A stretch of 64,000 nucleotides of DNA from Acidipropionibacterium acidipropionici (GCF_001441165.1 NZ_CP013126.1:1145551-1209550), one strand, 5' to 3'; positions 52,823 through 62,093 are shown, numbered from the stretch's first letter. The notes: a model not told the origin generated them from the letters alone. Program-made: numbers and translations.

Positions 52823-53797
52823 GTGCCACCTCGCTCCCCACTGCCCCAGCGTCACGGGCTGGAGTCGGCCTGGGTGAGGACCCCCGACCACGGCGAGTGC
52901 CGTCGTCTGGCGGGAGCCGCCGGGATCGACGCCGACTCCCCGTGGCCCTCGATCCGCGACTTCCTGGTGTGGAAGCTGCCTCGGATCGGGGAGGCGAGAA
53001 TCGACGAGATGCTGGCCGACGGGCGATTCGTCGCCGTGGACGGGCGGGCCTTCACGGCGTCGACGCCCTTCTGCGCTCAGACCTTCGTGTACTTCCACCG
53101 GGACCTTCCGGTCGAGACCCCGGTGCCCTTCCCGATCGGCATCCTGTACCGGGATGAGCGGATCCTGGTGGCCGACAAGCCGCATTTCCTGTCGTCGATC
53201 CCGCGCGGCTCCCATGTTCTGGAGTCGGTGGTGGTGAAACTGCGGACCCAGCTCGGCATGCCCGAGCTGACGGTCACCCACCGCCTCGACCGGGTGACCT
53301 CGGGGGTGCTGCTGCTCACCTGCGAGCGGCGTTGGCGCCGGCCCTACCAGGAGCTCTTCGAGCACCACGCCGTCCACAAGGTCTATCGCGTGGTCGCCCC
53401 GGCGCTGGACCTGCCGAGTGAAGGTGTGGAGGTGACCAGCCACATCGTCAAGGAGCGCGGGGTGCTCCAGGCCCGGGAGATCGACGGCGTCGCCCCCAAC
53501 GCCCGGACCCGGATCCGGATGGTCGGGCGGCGGAGATCCGGGGACGGGAGGCAGCTGGGCCTCTACGAGGCCGAGCCGTTGACCGGGAAGACCCACCAGA
53601 TCCGCCTGCACTTCGCCCGGCTCGGCGCCCCGATCCTCAACGACCCCTTCTATCCGGAGCTCCTCGACGTCGCTCTGGACGACTTCACCCACCCGCTGCA
53701 GCTCCAGGCCCACCGGATGTCCTTCACCGACCCTGTGGACGGCAGAGAGCGGGTCTTCACCTCGCGATTGCCGTTGGAGGCCTGGCCGAAGGGCTGA
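52823..53797 (+). CDS. RluA-family pseudouridine synthase
   Basis: Isomerises uridine to pseudouridine in rRNA or tRNA. 324 residues from a GTG. The catalytic aspartate is in VTHRLDRVTSGVLLLT (Asp156), followed by HAVHKVYRVVAP and LTGKTHQIRLHFARLGAPILNDPFYP. The N-terminal 85 residues resemble an S4-like region (FLVWKLPRIGEARIDEMLADGRFVAVDG). Target base not predictable. Confidence 0.93.
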   Translation: MPPRSPLPQRHGLESAWVRTPDHGECRRLAGAAGIDADSPWPSIRDFLVWKLPRIGEARIDEMLADGRFVAVDGRAFTASTPFCAQTFVYFHRDLPVETPVPFPIGILYRDERILVADKPHFLSSIPRGSHVLESVVVKLRTQLGMPELTVTHRLDRVTSGVLLLTCERRWRRPYQELFEHHAVHKVYRVVAPALDLPSEGVEVTSHIVKERGVLQAREIDGVAPNARTRIRMVGRRRSGDGRQLGLYEAEPLTGKTHQIRLHFARLGAPILNDPFYPELLDVALDDFTHPLQLQAHRMSFTDPVDGRERVFTSRLPLEAWPKG

Positions 53798-53810
53798 GGT
53801 GGAGATTCTC

Positions 53811-53864
53811 CTCCCAACACGCCGTCGTGGCGCCCGGTGGGGCGCTGGGACGGCGTGTTGGGAG
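53811..53864. repeat. Inverted repeat (CTCCCAACACGCCGT family)
   Basis: Arms 53811-53826 and 53849-53864, perfect over 16 bp with further partial pairing inside; arm CTCCCAACACGCCGTC. Between convergent genes, so a bidirectional terminator is possible. Confidence 0.85.
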
Positions 53865-53913
53865 CAGTTGCTCCGGGGCAGCTGGTTCAGGCCCCGGGAA
53901 TCGGCTCCGGGTA

Positions 53914-54522
53914 TCAGCGCTCGGCGACGGTGAACCGGGCCCCGCGATGGGCCGGCTTCTCGAGCTCGTCGAGGATGGCGACGGCGAAGGTGCCGTTGCT
54001 CACGTACTCCCCGGCTGGCGAGTCGTCGGCCACCTGGTAGCTCTCGGCGGCATCGCCGGGGGCGATCGTCGGGGCCGGGGAGATCATCGTCCAGTCCAGT
54101 CCGGTGGAGGCGCGGTACTCGTCCAGGACGTGGGAGAAGGCGGTGGGCTCGGACTTGTACTCGGGCGGGAAGTCCGGGGTGTCCTTGAGCTGGATGCCGC
54201 CGACGATGAGCGATCCGGCGCCGCCCACCACGAAGATCCGCTTGGTCGGGGCGGCGGCGATGATGGCCTTGTGGGCGTCGATGACGGGCTGCGGGGAGCC
54301 CCCGGTGCGGTCGGTCGGAACGGCGATGACGGTGGCGTCGGAAGAGTTGATGAGGTCGACGACGGTGGCGGTGTCGGTGAGATCTGCGGCGACCGAGCTG
54401 ACGGCGCCCTCGACATTCTTGCCGGAGCGGGTGACGGCGGTCACCTGGTGGCCGCGCTTGACGGCCTCGGCGACGACCTTCGAACCGACCATGCCGGTGG
54501 CTCCGATGACGGTGATGTTCAT
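53914..54522 (-). CDS. NAD(P)-binding NmrA/YesF-type protein
   Basis: 202 residues from ATG 54522; the frame upstream is not conserved in type. Atypical short-chain dehydrogenase fold: ITVIGATGMVGSKVV at the N-terminus, AVPTDRTGG, RIFVVGGAGSLI and TMISPAPTIAPGD. Such proteins are NAD(P)H-dependent reductases or redox sensors. It is divergent from an HxlR regulator with operator-like sequence in between, a frequent pairing in response to reactive electrophiles or quinones. Confidence 0.88.
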   Translation of the reverse strand: MNITVIGATGMVGSKVVAEAVKRGHQVTAVTRSGKNVEGAVSSVAADLTDTATVVDLINSSDATVIAVPTDRTGGSPQPVIDAHKAIIAAAPTKRIFVVGGAGSLIVGGIQLKDTPDFPPEYKSEPTAFSHVLDEYRASTGLDWTMISPAPTIAPGDAAESYQVADDSPAGEYVSNGTFAVAILDELEKPAHRGARFTVAER

Positions 54523-54602
54523 GGTTCTCCTCTCCTCGGGTGCGTCCGTGGGACTCCCTGTGACGACTGCGTGATGACCAACTGAGACCAACGGTATACT
54601 CT

Positions 54603-54624
54603 GGTAACCAAGTACCTCAAGGTA
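54603..54624. promoter_or_regulatory. HxlR-type operator in the divergent region
   Basis: GGTAACCAAGTACC (54603-54616) is followed by the overlapping palindrome TACCTCAAGGTA (54613-54624). Alternating GGTA/TACC half sites are typical of HxlR-family binding. Confidence 0.6.
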
Positions 54625-54660
54625 ACTGAAGGATCAATTTCCAGGATTGGATGTCGCCCC

Positions 54661-55026
54661 GTGAACCCCGCCCTCGCCTTCGACGTGATGGATCCGGCCT
54701 GCCCCTCGCGTACCGTGCTGCGCCACCTCACCGACCGGTGGACACCGCTCATCGTCACCGTGCTGTCGGGCGGGTCGCGGCGCTTCGGGCAGGTGCGCGA
54801 CGAGGTGGGGGGGATCACCGCGAAGGTGCTCACCCAGACCCTCCGCTCGATGGAGCGCGACGGCCTGGTGAGCCGCACGATCACCGCCTCGGTGCCGGCC
54901 CGGGTGGACTACGAGCTCACCGAGCTGGGCCGTTCCCTCATCGAGCCCATCCAGGCGCTGCGGGGCTGGGCCGAGGCCCACGCCGGCCAGGTCCTCGACG
55001 CCAGAGCGAGCTGGGACGGGGCCTGA
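54661..55026 (+). CDS. HxlR family transcriptional regulator
   Basis: 121 residues from a GTG. Winged-helix domain with the family pattern SRTVLRHLTDRWTPLIVTVLSGGSRRFGQVRDEVGGITAKVLTQTLRSMERDGLVSRTITASVPARVDYELTELG. The cysteine near the N-terminus (DPACPSR) is at the position used for redox sensing in related regulators. Likely controls the divergent NAD(P)-binding protein. Confidence 0.94.
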   Translation: MNPALAFDVMDPACPSRTVLRHLTDRWTPLIVTVLSGGSRRFGQVRDEVGGITAKVLTQTLRSMERDGLVSRTITASVPARVDYELTELGRSLIEPIQALRGWAEAHAGQVLDARASWDGA

Positions 55027-55047
55027 GCCGGGGCTCTGTCGAGGCGT

Positions 55048-55761
55048 TCAGAGGCCCGGCTCCAGGAATCTCTGGACGTCGCGCCCCGCCCGGTATCCCG
55101 AACCGGCGGCCACCACGGCCTGCTGATGGTCGGGATCGGCGAGATCCCCGCAGGCGAAGACCCCGGCGACGCTGGTCGCGGTGCCCGGCGGCTCGCAGAC
55201 GACGTATCCGTCCTCGTCCAGGCGCACCTGACCGGCCACGAGCTCCGAGCGCGGCGCATGATCGACGGCCTGCACCAGACCGTTGGACTCGACCACCCGG
55301 TATCCGCATCCCATCGCCAGGATCACCGCCCGACAGCGGTGCGCCTCCTCCTCCTCAACCTCCTTGACCCGCCCCTCCAGCCTCACCGCGGAGGCCGCGG
55401 CGTCGATGAACCGGGCTCCGACCCGCTGGGCCTGCCGGCGCATCCGCTCCCACGCCTGAGACGCCGTGATCGGTTCCTCGATCGCCGGAAGGTAGTCGAT
55501 CTCGTGGCTGCCGAGCAGGTCCTCGTCGGGGTCGGCCGGAGACGCCAGGACGAGCGTGGACAGTCCCACCCGGGCGGTGAAGGCGGCGGCTGCGCAGCCC
55601 GCCGGGCCCGCCCCGATGATCACGACGTCGTAGATCCCGTCCTCCGGTCCGGGCTGCGGTTCCGGTTCGGCCCAGGGATCGGCCGAGACCGCTCCCGGCG
55701 CCAGATTGATCCTTCCCACCCCCGAGGCGGGCATGACGAGGGGTCGGGTCGGAATCGTCAT
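55048..55761 (-). CDS. Thioredoxin reductase-like flavoprotein lacking the NADPH domain and CxxC
   Basis: 237 residues against about 310-330 for TrxR. FAD site VVIIGAGPAGCAAAAFTAR is followed by the FAD-domain second half, ending GVFACGDLADPDHQQAVVAAGSGYRAGRDVQRFL. The expected CATCD redox pair and the whole NADPH-binding domain are missing: sequence goes from AVILAMGCGYRVVESNGL to VDHAPRSELVAGQVRLDEDGY. It starts at ATG 55761; an N-terminal extension of about 40 residues precedes the FAD domain. It could use another electron donor or bind FAD only. Confidence 0.85.
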   Translation of the reverse strand: MTIPTRPLVMPASGVGRINLAPGAVSADPWAEPEPQPGPEDGIYDVVIIGAGPAGCAAAAFTARVGLSTLVLASPADPDEDLLGSHEIDYLPAIEEPITASQAWERMRRQAQRVGARFIDAAASAVRLEGRVKEVEEEEAHRCRAVILAMGCGYRVVESNGLVQAVDHAPRSELVAGQVRLDEDGYVVCEPPGTATSVAGVFACGDLADPDHQQAVVAAGSGYRAGRDVQRFLEPGL

Positions 55762-55870
55762 CGGAACTCCTGGCGGGGAGACGACGCGCGGGCGCTGTGC
55801 GGGCCGCGCACGGATGGGGGCTGTGGGCGCCGCCTCCCAGCGTAGGCGCTCGTCGTGCGCCGGAGGCCCG

Positions 55871-56902
55871 CTACGCCCCGACCGCCCGGGAGGCGCCGCC
55901 GGTGCTCTCCCGGATCGACAGGCGCCAGGGCACCGAGACGTCGACCGGTTCCACCCGGCTCCCGTTGCGGGCGGCGTCGATCCGCCGGATGAGCAGTCGC
56001 AGGGACTCGCGGGCGAGGACGTCCATGTCCGGGGCGATGGTCGTGATGCTCGGGGTCGTGTAGCTGCTCTCCGGGATGTTGTCGAATCCGGCCACCGCCA
56101 CATCGGAGGGCACCCGCAGGCCGGCCTCGTGACAGGCCCGGACCGCCCCGACGGCCATGGCGTCATTGAAACAGAACACCGCGTCGGGCGGCTCGGCCAG
56201 CGAGTTCAGCCTGTTCATCGCCTCGTGACCCGAGCCCCGGGAGTAGTCGGGGACGTCGATCACCAGGTCCCGGTCGAAGGGCAGACCTGCCGATTCCAGA
56301 GCCTGACGGTAGCCCTCCAGGCGCACCGAGGAGGTGCCCTGGGAGGGCACATGGCCGATCGCGCCGATCCGCCGGTGATCCGTCGCGATGAGGTGCTCGG
56401 TGATGCGCCGGGCCGCGGGGACCGACTCGACGGCGACATGGTCGTATCCGGGGGGCACCGCTCTCTCGCCCAGCAGCACCACCGGGACGCCCGCCCGCCA
56501 GTCGGCGATCTCCTGGGCCTCCAGTGACAGCGGCGAGAAGATCATGCCGTCGATGAGGCGCGCGCTGACCCCCGACATCACCATCCTCTCGGCGTCGGGA
56601 TCGGCACCGGTGATGCCGAGCAGCGCGACATATCCCAGCCGTTCCGCCTCGGCCCAGATCTTCGAGGTGAGCTCGGCGAAATAGGGGGTCCGCAGCTCCG
56701 GAACGGCCAGGCCGATGAATCCGCTGCGCCCGCTCTTGAGATTCCGCGCGGCGAGATTGGGCCGGTAGTCCAACTCCTGGATGGCCTTCTGGACCCGCTG
56801 CCTGGTGGCGGGACGCACATGAGGATTGTTGTTCACAACGTTAGAAACCGTCTTGACCGAGACGCCGGCGCGGAGGGCCACACCCTTCAACCGTGCTGCC
56901 AT
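55871..56902 (-). CDS. LacI family regulator of the arabinan locus
   Basis: 343 residues from ATG 56902. Helix-turn-helix LKGVALRAGVSVKTVSNVVNNNPHVRPATRQRVQKAI, hinge YRPNLAARNLKSG, effector domain with AVPELRTPYFAELTSKIW and VAGFDNIPESSYTTPS. It is divergent from the GH51 gene; the palindrome TGCAACGTTGTA between them is the likely operator. A second CACAACGTTAG site lies within its own 5' coding sequence. Confidence 0.93.
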   Translation of the reverse strand: MAARLKGVALRAGVSVKTVSNVVNNNPHVRPATRQRVQKAIQELDYRPNLAARNLKSGRSGFIGLAVPELRTPYFAELTSKIWAEAERLGYVALLGITGADPDAERMVMSGVSARLIDGMIFSPLSLEAQEIADWRAGVPVVLLGERAVPPGYDHVAVESVPAARRITEHLIATDHRRIGAIGHVPSQGTSSVRLEGYRQALESAGLPFDRDLVIDVPDYSRGSGHEAMNRLNSLAEPPDAVFCFNDAMAVGAVRACHEAGLRVPSDVAVAGFDNIPESSYTTPSITTIAPDMDVLARESLRLLIRRIDAARNGSRVEPVDVSVPWRLSIRESTGGASRAVGA

Positions 56903-56993
56903 GGCCTCACGGTACATGGACGTCGACAGTCCCGGAGGCACAAGCACCACAGGCCCGAAGGATCACGGCCAGGTCACGACTTGCGAGTTGCTC

Positions 56994-57021
56994 TTGCGCC
57001 CAAGGTGCAACGTTGTAATAA
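56994..57021 (+). promoter_or_regulatory. Promoter and LacI operator of the arabinan operon
   Basis: TTGCGC (56994-56999) and TAATAA (57016-57021), 16 bp apart, are possible -35/-10 elements. The palindromic TGCAACGTTGTA (57006-57017; perfect inner CAACGTTG) sits between them, so binding would block polymerase. Confidence 0.6.
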
Positions 57022-57189
57022 TCAACGGACAACGGCGGGGGCCGGCCGGTTCCCCGCAGCACCGACATCGAAGTCGATCCCGAAGCCGCCGCACCCGCGG
57101 TCCGCGGCCAGGGGCCGTCTACCGGGCCCTCGCAGGTCCCGCGCCAGATCAGTCTCACCAGCATCCAGATAACCATCAGGAGCGGATCC

Positions 57190-58686
57190 ATGACCACCAC
57201 GCGCGTCCACATCGACCCCGGATTCGGCGTCGGCGAGGTGAATCGACGCATCTTCGGCACCTTCGTCGAGCACATGGGCAGGTGCGTCTACACGGGCATC
57301 TACGAGCCCGGCCATCCCACCGCCGATGAGCACGGGTTCCGCACCGACGTCGCCGCTCTGGTCCGTGAACTCGGCGCCACCGCGGTGCGCTACCCCGGCG
57401 GCAATTTCGTCTCCAACTACCGCTGGGAGGACGGCGTCGGGCCCCTCGAGCAGCGCCCCCGCAATCTCGACTTCGCCTGGCGGTCCGTGGAGACCAACGA
57501 GGTGGGCACCAACGAATTCCTGTCCTGGTGCTCGGGCGTCGGACTGGAGCCCGTGATGGCGGTGAACCTGGGCACCCGCGGCCTGGCCGAGGCCATGGAG
57601 CAGCTGCTCTACGTCAACGGGGAGGCGGGAACCCGGCTGCCCGACATGCGCGCCTCCCACGGCCACCCCGACCCCTGGAAGGTCGGCACCTGGTGCCTGG
57701 GCAATGAGATGGACGGCCCCTGGCAGATGGGCCACAAGACCCCCGCCGAGTACGCCCGGCTGGTCGCCGAGGTCGCCAACGCCTTCCATCGCTTCGACGA
57801 GAACCTGTCGCTGGTGGCCTGCGGCTCCTCCAACCGCGCCATGCCGACCTTCGGGGAGTGGGAGCGGGTGGTCCTTGACGCCGCCCTGGACAACGTCGAC
57901 CTCATCTCCGCACACGCCTACTACGAGCCGGTCGACGGCGACGTCGTCTCCTTCGCCGCCTGCGCCGAGGACATGGACCGCTACATCGACCAGGTGGTCG
58001 CCACCGCCGACCACGTGGCCGCCCACCACCACAGCGAGAAGAAGGTCAAGGTCTCCTTCGACGAGTGGAACGTCTGGGCCCAGCACCGGTTCGCAGGGGA
58101 GAACGCCATCGAGGTGGAGCACGCCCCCCGGCTCATCGAGGACGCCTACACCGTGACCGACGCCGTCGTCGTCGGCGGCCTGCTCATCACCCTGCTGCGC
58201 CACACCGACCGGGTCGGACTGGCCTGTCAGGCCCAGCTCGTCAACGTCATCGCCCCGATCCGCACCGAACCCGGTGGGCCAGCCTGGCGACAGACCATCT
58301 TCCACCCCTTCGCCCTCACCGCCCGTCACGCCCGCGGCCGGGTGCTCGACCTGCGCACCGAGGGTGCACTCATCGACACCCCCGCCTACGGGCCGGTCAG
58401 CCAGGTCTGGCCGGTCGCCACCTGGGATGAGGAGTCCGGCGACCTGGCGATCTTCCTCATCAACCGCTCCCTCCAGGCGGCCACCACGATCGCCCTCGAC
58501 CTGTCCCGCTTCGGGGACCTGGCCCTCGTCGAACACCTCGTCATCACCGACTCCGACGCCGTCAACTCCATGGCCGAGCCCGACCGGGTGGTGCCCCGCC
58601 CCGGAGCCTCCCGTCTCGACGGCCGCGAGCTGAGCATCGAGGCCCCGGCCTTGTCCTGGCACTGCCTGCGCCTGCACAGGAGCTGA
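57190..58686 (+). CDS. Alpha-L-arabinofuranosidase, GH51
   Basis: Releases L-arabinofuranose from arabinan or arabino-oligosaccharides, retaining mechanism. 498 residues with no signal peptide, so intracellular. Typical start IDPGFGVGEVNRRIFGTFVEHMGRCVYTGIYEP, then YPGGNFVSNYRWEDGVGP, acid/base Glu173 in WCLGNEMDGPWQMGHK and nucleophile Glu292 in SFDEWNVWAQHR. Beta-sandwich C-terminal domain. First gene of the arabinan operon, so it acts on oligosaccharides imported by the ABC transporter downstream. Confidence 0.96.
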   Translation: MTTTRVHIDPGFGVGEVNRRIFGTFVEHMGRCVYTGIYEPGHPTADEHGFRTDVAALVRELGATAVRYPGGNFVSNYRWEDGVGPLEQRPRNLDFAWRSVETNEVGTNEFLSWCSGVGLEPVMAVNLGTRGLAEAMEQLLYVNGEAGTRLPDMRASHGHPDPWKVGTWCLGNEMDGPWQMGHKTPAEYARLVAEVANAFHRFDENLSLVACGSSNRAMPTFGEWERVVLDAALDNVDLISAHAYYEPVDGDVVSFAACAEDMDRYIDQVVATADHVAAHHHSEKKVKVSFDEWNVWAQHRFAGENAIEVEHAPRLIEDAYTVTDAVVVGGLLITLLRHTDRVGLACQAQLVNVIAPIRTEPGGPAWRQTIFHPFALTARHARGRVLDLRTEGALIDTPAYGPVSQVWPVATWDEESGDLAIFLINRSLQAATTIALDLSRFGDLALVEHLVITDSDAVNSMAEPDRVVPRPGASRLDGRELSIEAPALSWHCLRLHRS

Positions 58687-58775
58687 CCGCGACCCGTCCA
58701 CCACCCCCACCCCCCAGCCCTCGCCGGCCGGCCGCCCGGCCCGCCGACCAGGAGGAACACCCGAAAGGAACAACG

Positions 58776-60116
58776 ATGTCCCATTCATCCAGCCGTAGTC
58801 CACTGAGTCGCAGGGGCTTCCTCTCGGCGGGCCTGGCCTCGGCCGCGGCCGTGGGCCTGGCGGCCTGCGGCGGACAGTCCGCCCAGACCGGCACCGCCGG
58901 CAGCGCCTCCGGCAAGGGAGGCGCCGAGTACACCGGGCCGAAGGTCGCACTCACCTTCTGGAACGGATTCACCGGCGGTGACGGTGCCTTCATGAAGAAG
59001 CTCATCACCGACTTCCAGAGCTCCCACTCCAACATCACCGTCACCATGCAGACCATGCAGTGGGCCGACTTCTACAAGAAGCTGCCCACCGCCGTCACCG
59101 CCGACAAGGCCCCCGACATCGCCGTCATGCATCTCGACTCGGTGGCCACCATGGCCGCCCGCCGCTCCATCCAGCCGCTCGACGACGTCGCAAAGGCCCT
59201 GGGCCTCCAGGAGTCCGACTTCGCGCCGGTGCCCTGGAAGGCCGGCATCTACAAGGACGTCCGCTACTCCATCCCGCTCGACGTCCACCCGATGGGCTTC
59301 TTCTACAACAAGACCGTCATGGAGAAGGCCGGCCTGGACCCCGACAAGCCCCCGCTCACCGCCGAGGACTACATCTCCGCCCTCGACACCCTGAAGGGCA
59401 AGGGGATCGCGGGCCACTGGGCCTCCCCATTCCAGTTCACCGGAGGGATGAGCGTCTACCAGCTCGTCACCCAGTTCGGCGGCTCGCTGTTCTCCGAGGA
59501 CGCAGGGCGGGCCACCTGGGCCGAGGAGCCCGGCGTCAAGGCGATGCAGTGGTGGCTCGACCTGGTCAAGAAGGGCTACTCCCCGGCGAAGGTGGCCCAG
59601 GACGCCGACTTCATCGCCTTCCAGAACGACAAGACCGCCTTCAACTGGAACGGCATCTGGTCGCTCAACACCCTGGCCGAGAACAAGAAGGTCAAGTGGG
59701 GTGTGGCCGCGATGCCCCAGATCGGGGAGAAGAAGGCCGTGTGGGCCAACTCCCACCAGTTCACCCTGCCGGTCCACAAGAAGCCCGACGACAACAAGGT
59801 CGAGGCCTCCAAGACCTTCGTCAACTGGGTCTCCCAGCACTCCCTGGAATGGGCGAAGGGCGGCCAGATCCCGGCCCGCAACAAGGTGCGCGAGGAGTCC
59901 GGCTTCAAGGCCCTCACCGGTCAGGCCACCCTGGCCGAGCAGCTCGACTACGTCGTCTTCCCGCCGGCCGTCCCCGGCATCGGCGACGCCCTCACCGAGT
60001 TCTACACCGCCGTCAACACGGTGATGCTCGGCGGCAAGGACGTCGGTGCCACCCTCAAGGCCGCGGCAGGGCGAGCCGACAAGATCCTGGCGGCCAACAA
60101 GAAGAAGTACGCCTGA
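58776..60116 (+). CDS. ABC sugar-binding lipoprotein
   Basis: 446 residues, ATG after AAAGGA. Tat-like signal with lipobox: SRRGFLSAGLASAAAVGLAACGG (lipidated Cys in LAAC). Extracellular-solute-binding family 1: VALTFWNGFTGGDGAFMKKLI, DIAVMHLDS, YSIPLDVHPMGFFYNKTVMEKAGL, NWNGIWSLNTLAEN. Its last base overlaps the permease start (TGATG). It presumably captures arabino-oligosaccharides; no ABC ATPase gene is present, so a shared MsmK-type ATPase is expected elsewhere. Confidence 0.95.
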   Translation: MSHSSSRSPLSRRGFLSAGLASAAAVGLAACGGQSAQTGTAGSASGKGGAEYTGPKVALTFWNGFTGGDGAFMKKLITDFQSSHSNITVTMQTMQWADFYKKLPTAVTADKAPDIAVMHLDSVATMAARRSIQPLDDVAKALGLQESDFAPVPWKAGIYKDVRYSIPLDVHPMGFFYNKTVMEKAGLDPDKPPLTAEDYISALDTLKGKGIAGHWASPFQFTGGMSVYQLVTQFGGSLFSEDAGRATWAEEPGVKAMQWWLDLVKKGYSPAKVAQDADFIAFQNDKTAFNWNGIWSLNTLAENKKVKWGVAAMPQIGEKKAVWANSHQFTLPVHKKPDDNKVEASKTFVNWVSQHSLEWAKGGQIPARNKVREESGFKALTGQATLAEQLDYVVFPPAVPGIGDALTEFYTAVNTVMLGGKDVGATLKAAAGRADKILAANKKKYA

Positions 60117-61171
60117 TGGCCGTACCCCTCTCATCGGTGCCCCCGGTGCCCCCGGCGGCCCCCGGCCGCCGGGGCGGGCCGGGCGGGTCCGGCTTTGGGC
60201 CGGGGCCGCGCAGGACGAGCCACATCCACGGCTCGCCCTGGGTGACCTTGGCCTTCCTGGCCCCCTATCTCGTGGTCTTTCTGGCCTTCGTCGCCCTGCC
60301 GGCGGTCTACGGCATCTGGATCAGCCTCCACGACTGGGACTTCACCCTGCCGTCGCGGCCCTGGGTCGGCGGGCAGAACTACGCCGATCTGTTCGACCCG
60401 GAGTCCGTCCAGTACGAGCAGTTCTGGAACGGTATGAAGAACACCGGGCTGTTCACACTCTTCAGTGTGCCGCTGCTCATCGTCCTGCCGTTGGCGCTGG
60501 CCCTGCTCCTGAATCTCAAATTCCCCGGAAGAACCTTCTTCAGAGCGGTGTTCTTCGCGCCCTATGTGCTCGGCGTCGCTGTCATCGGAATCATGTGGAG
60601 GTATCTGCTGGACGGAAATTTCGGGATCGTCAACAGGATTCTGGGGACGAATATCCAGTGGACGACGTCCCAGCCATGGACGTGGATCGGGCTGGTCGGG
60701 GTGACGGTGTGGTGGACGATGGGATTCAACGCCGTGATCTACATGGCGGGACTGGCGAGTATCCCGACCGACCAGTACGAGGCCGCCGCGCTGGACGGGG
60801 CCGGGCCGTGGAAGCGGTTCCTCCACGTCACCCTGCCCGGACTGCGGCCGGTGCTCATCTTCGTCCTGGTGACGACGGTGCTGGCCAGCGCCAATATGTT
60901 CGGCCAGTCCTACACCATCACCCAGGGCGGTCCGGCCGAGTCGACCCGCACCGCGATCATGGTGATCACCGACCTCGGCTTCTCCCAGAGCCGGGCCGGC
61001 CAGGCGGCCGCCGAGAGCTACATCCTGGCCTTCTTCCTCATCGTCGTCTCCATCGCCCAGTTCTGGGCCACCCGTGACCGCTCCGCGGGCCGTGAGCGCA
61101 AGGAGGCGCGCGCCGCCGAACGGCGCTACCGGGAGAGGCTCGCCGCCGATGACGAGGAGGGCCGGCGATGA
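60116..61171 (+). CDS. ABC sugar transporter permease (MalF type)
   Basis: 351 residues; start at ATG 60116, overlapping the binding protein stop. About 35 Gly/Pro-rich residues precede six membrane segments (VTLAFLAPYLVVFLAFVAL ... YILAFFLIVVSIAQF). The EAA loop YEAAALDGAGPWKRFLHVTLPGLRPV contacts the ATPase. Overlaps the next permease by 4 bp (ATGA). Confidence 0.94.
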   Translation: MAVPLSSVPPVPPAAPGRRGGPGGSGFGPGPRRTSHIHGSPWVTLAFLAPYLVVFLAFVALPAVYGIWISLHDWDFTLPSRPWVGGQNYADLFDPESVQYEQFWNGMKNTGLFTLFSVPLLIVLPLALALLLNLKFPGRTFFRAVFFAPYVLGVAVIGIMWRYLLDGNFGIVNRILGTNIQWTTSQPWTWIGLVGVTVWWTMGFNAVIYMAGLASIPTDQYEAAALDGAGPWKRFLHVTLPGLRPVLIFVLVTTVLASANMFGQSYTITQGGPAESTRTAIMVITDLGFSQSRAGQAAAESYILAFFLIVVSIAQFWATRDRSAGRERKEARAAERRYRERLAADDEEGRR

Positions 61172-61998
61172 GAAAACCGTCCAGGAACCCGTTCTTCTGG
61201 CTGCTCATGGCGGTCCTGAGCATCACCTTCATCGGGCCGCTGGTGATCATGGCGCTGACCTCCTTCAAGACCAATGTCGAGGCCAAGCAGGCGCCGCCCA
61301 CCATCATCCCGCACGAGTGGACGCTGCGCGCCTACCGCCAGCTCTTCGTCGTCGACGACGCCAGCCCCGTGCTGAGCTGGCTCGGCAACTCCCTGTTCGC
61401 CGCCGCCGTCAACGCCCTGCTGGTCTGTCTGTTCGCCTCGATGGCGGCCTACGCCTTCGCCAGGCTTCCGTTGCGGGGCAAGAATGTGCTCTTCGCCCTG
61501 GTCCTCTCCACGATGTTCGTGCCGGGATTCATCTTCCTCATGCCGAACTTCGAGATCATGTCGAAGCTGCAGTGGCTCGACACCCTGGCGGCGATCATCT
61601 TCCCCGGCACCGCGGGGGCGTTCGGGGTGTTCTTCCTGCGGCAGTTCTTCATCAGCCTCCCGCTGGAGCTGGAGGAGAGCGCCCGGATAGACGGTGCCGG
61701 ACCCTTCAAGACCTTCTTCCAGATCGTCCTGCCCAATGCCCGCGGAGCCCTCATGACGCTGCTGGTGCTGAGTTTCCTGGGGAACTGGAACGACTTCGTC
61801 TGGCCCATCTATGTGTTGTTCAGTGACTCCCGTCTCACTCTTCCCGTGGGTCTCACCAGACTTCAGGGAAGCTACACCATCGACTATCCGGTGATCATGG
61901 CCGGAGGCACCGTGGCAGCGGTTCCGGTGCTGATTCTTTATGTCATTCTTCAGCGATACATCATAGGGGGGGTGGCGAGTTCGGGCATCAAGGGATGA
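61168..61998 (+). CDS. ABC sugar transporter permease (MalG type)
   Basis: 276 residues, six membrane segments (PFFWLLMAVLSITFIGPLVIM ... VLILYVILQRYIIGGV). EAA loop LEESARIDGAGPFKTFFQIVLPNARGA. Ends GGVASSGIKG, typical of MalG-type proteins. Forms the channel with the previous gene. Confidence 0.94.
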   Translation: MRKPSRNPFFWLLMAVLSITFIGPLVIMALTSFKTNVEAKQAPPTIIPHEWTLRAYRQLFVVDDASPVLSWLGNSLFAAAVNALLVCLFASMAAYAFARLPLRGKNVLFALVLSTMFVPGFIFLMPNFEIMSKLQWLDTLAAIIFPGTAGAFGVFFLRQFFISLPLELEESARIDGAGPFKTFFQIVLPNARGALMTLLVLSFLGNWNDFVWPIYVLFSDSRLTLPVGLTRLQGSYTIDYPVIMAGGTVAAVPVLILYVILQRYIIGGVASSGIKG

Positions 61999-62093
61999 TC
62001 GCCCGCTGAGAGGCATCGCTGGGGCGGAACAAAAGCCACGGAGAAGCCATGAGAAGAGATTCATCAGTTCATTATCAAGGGGGATGTAATTCG

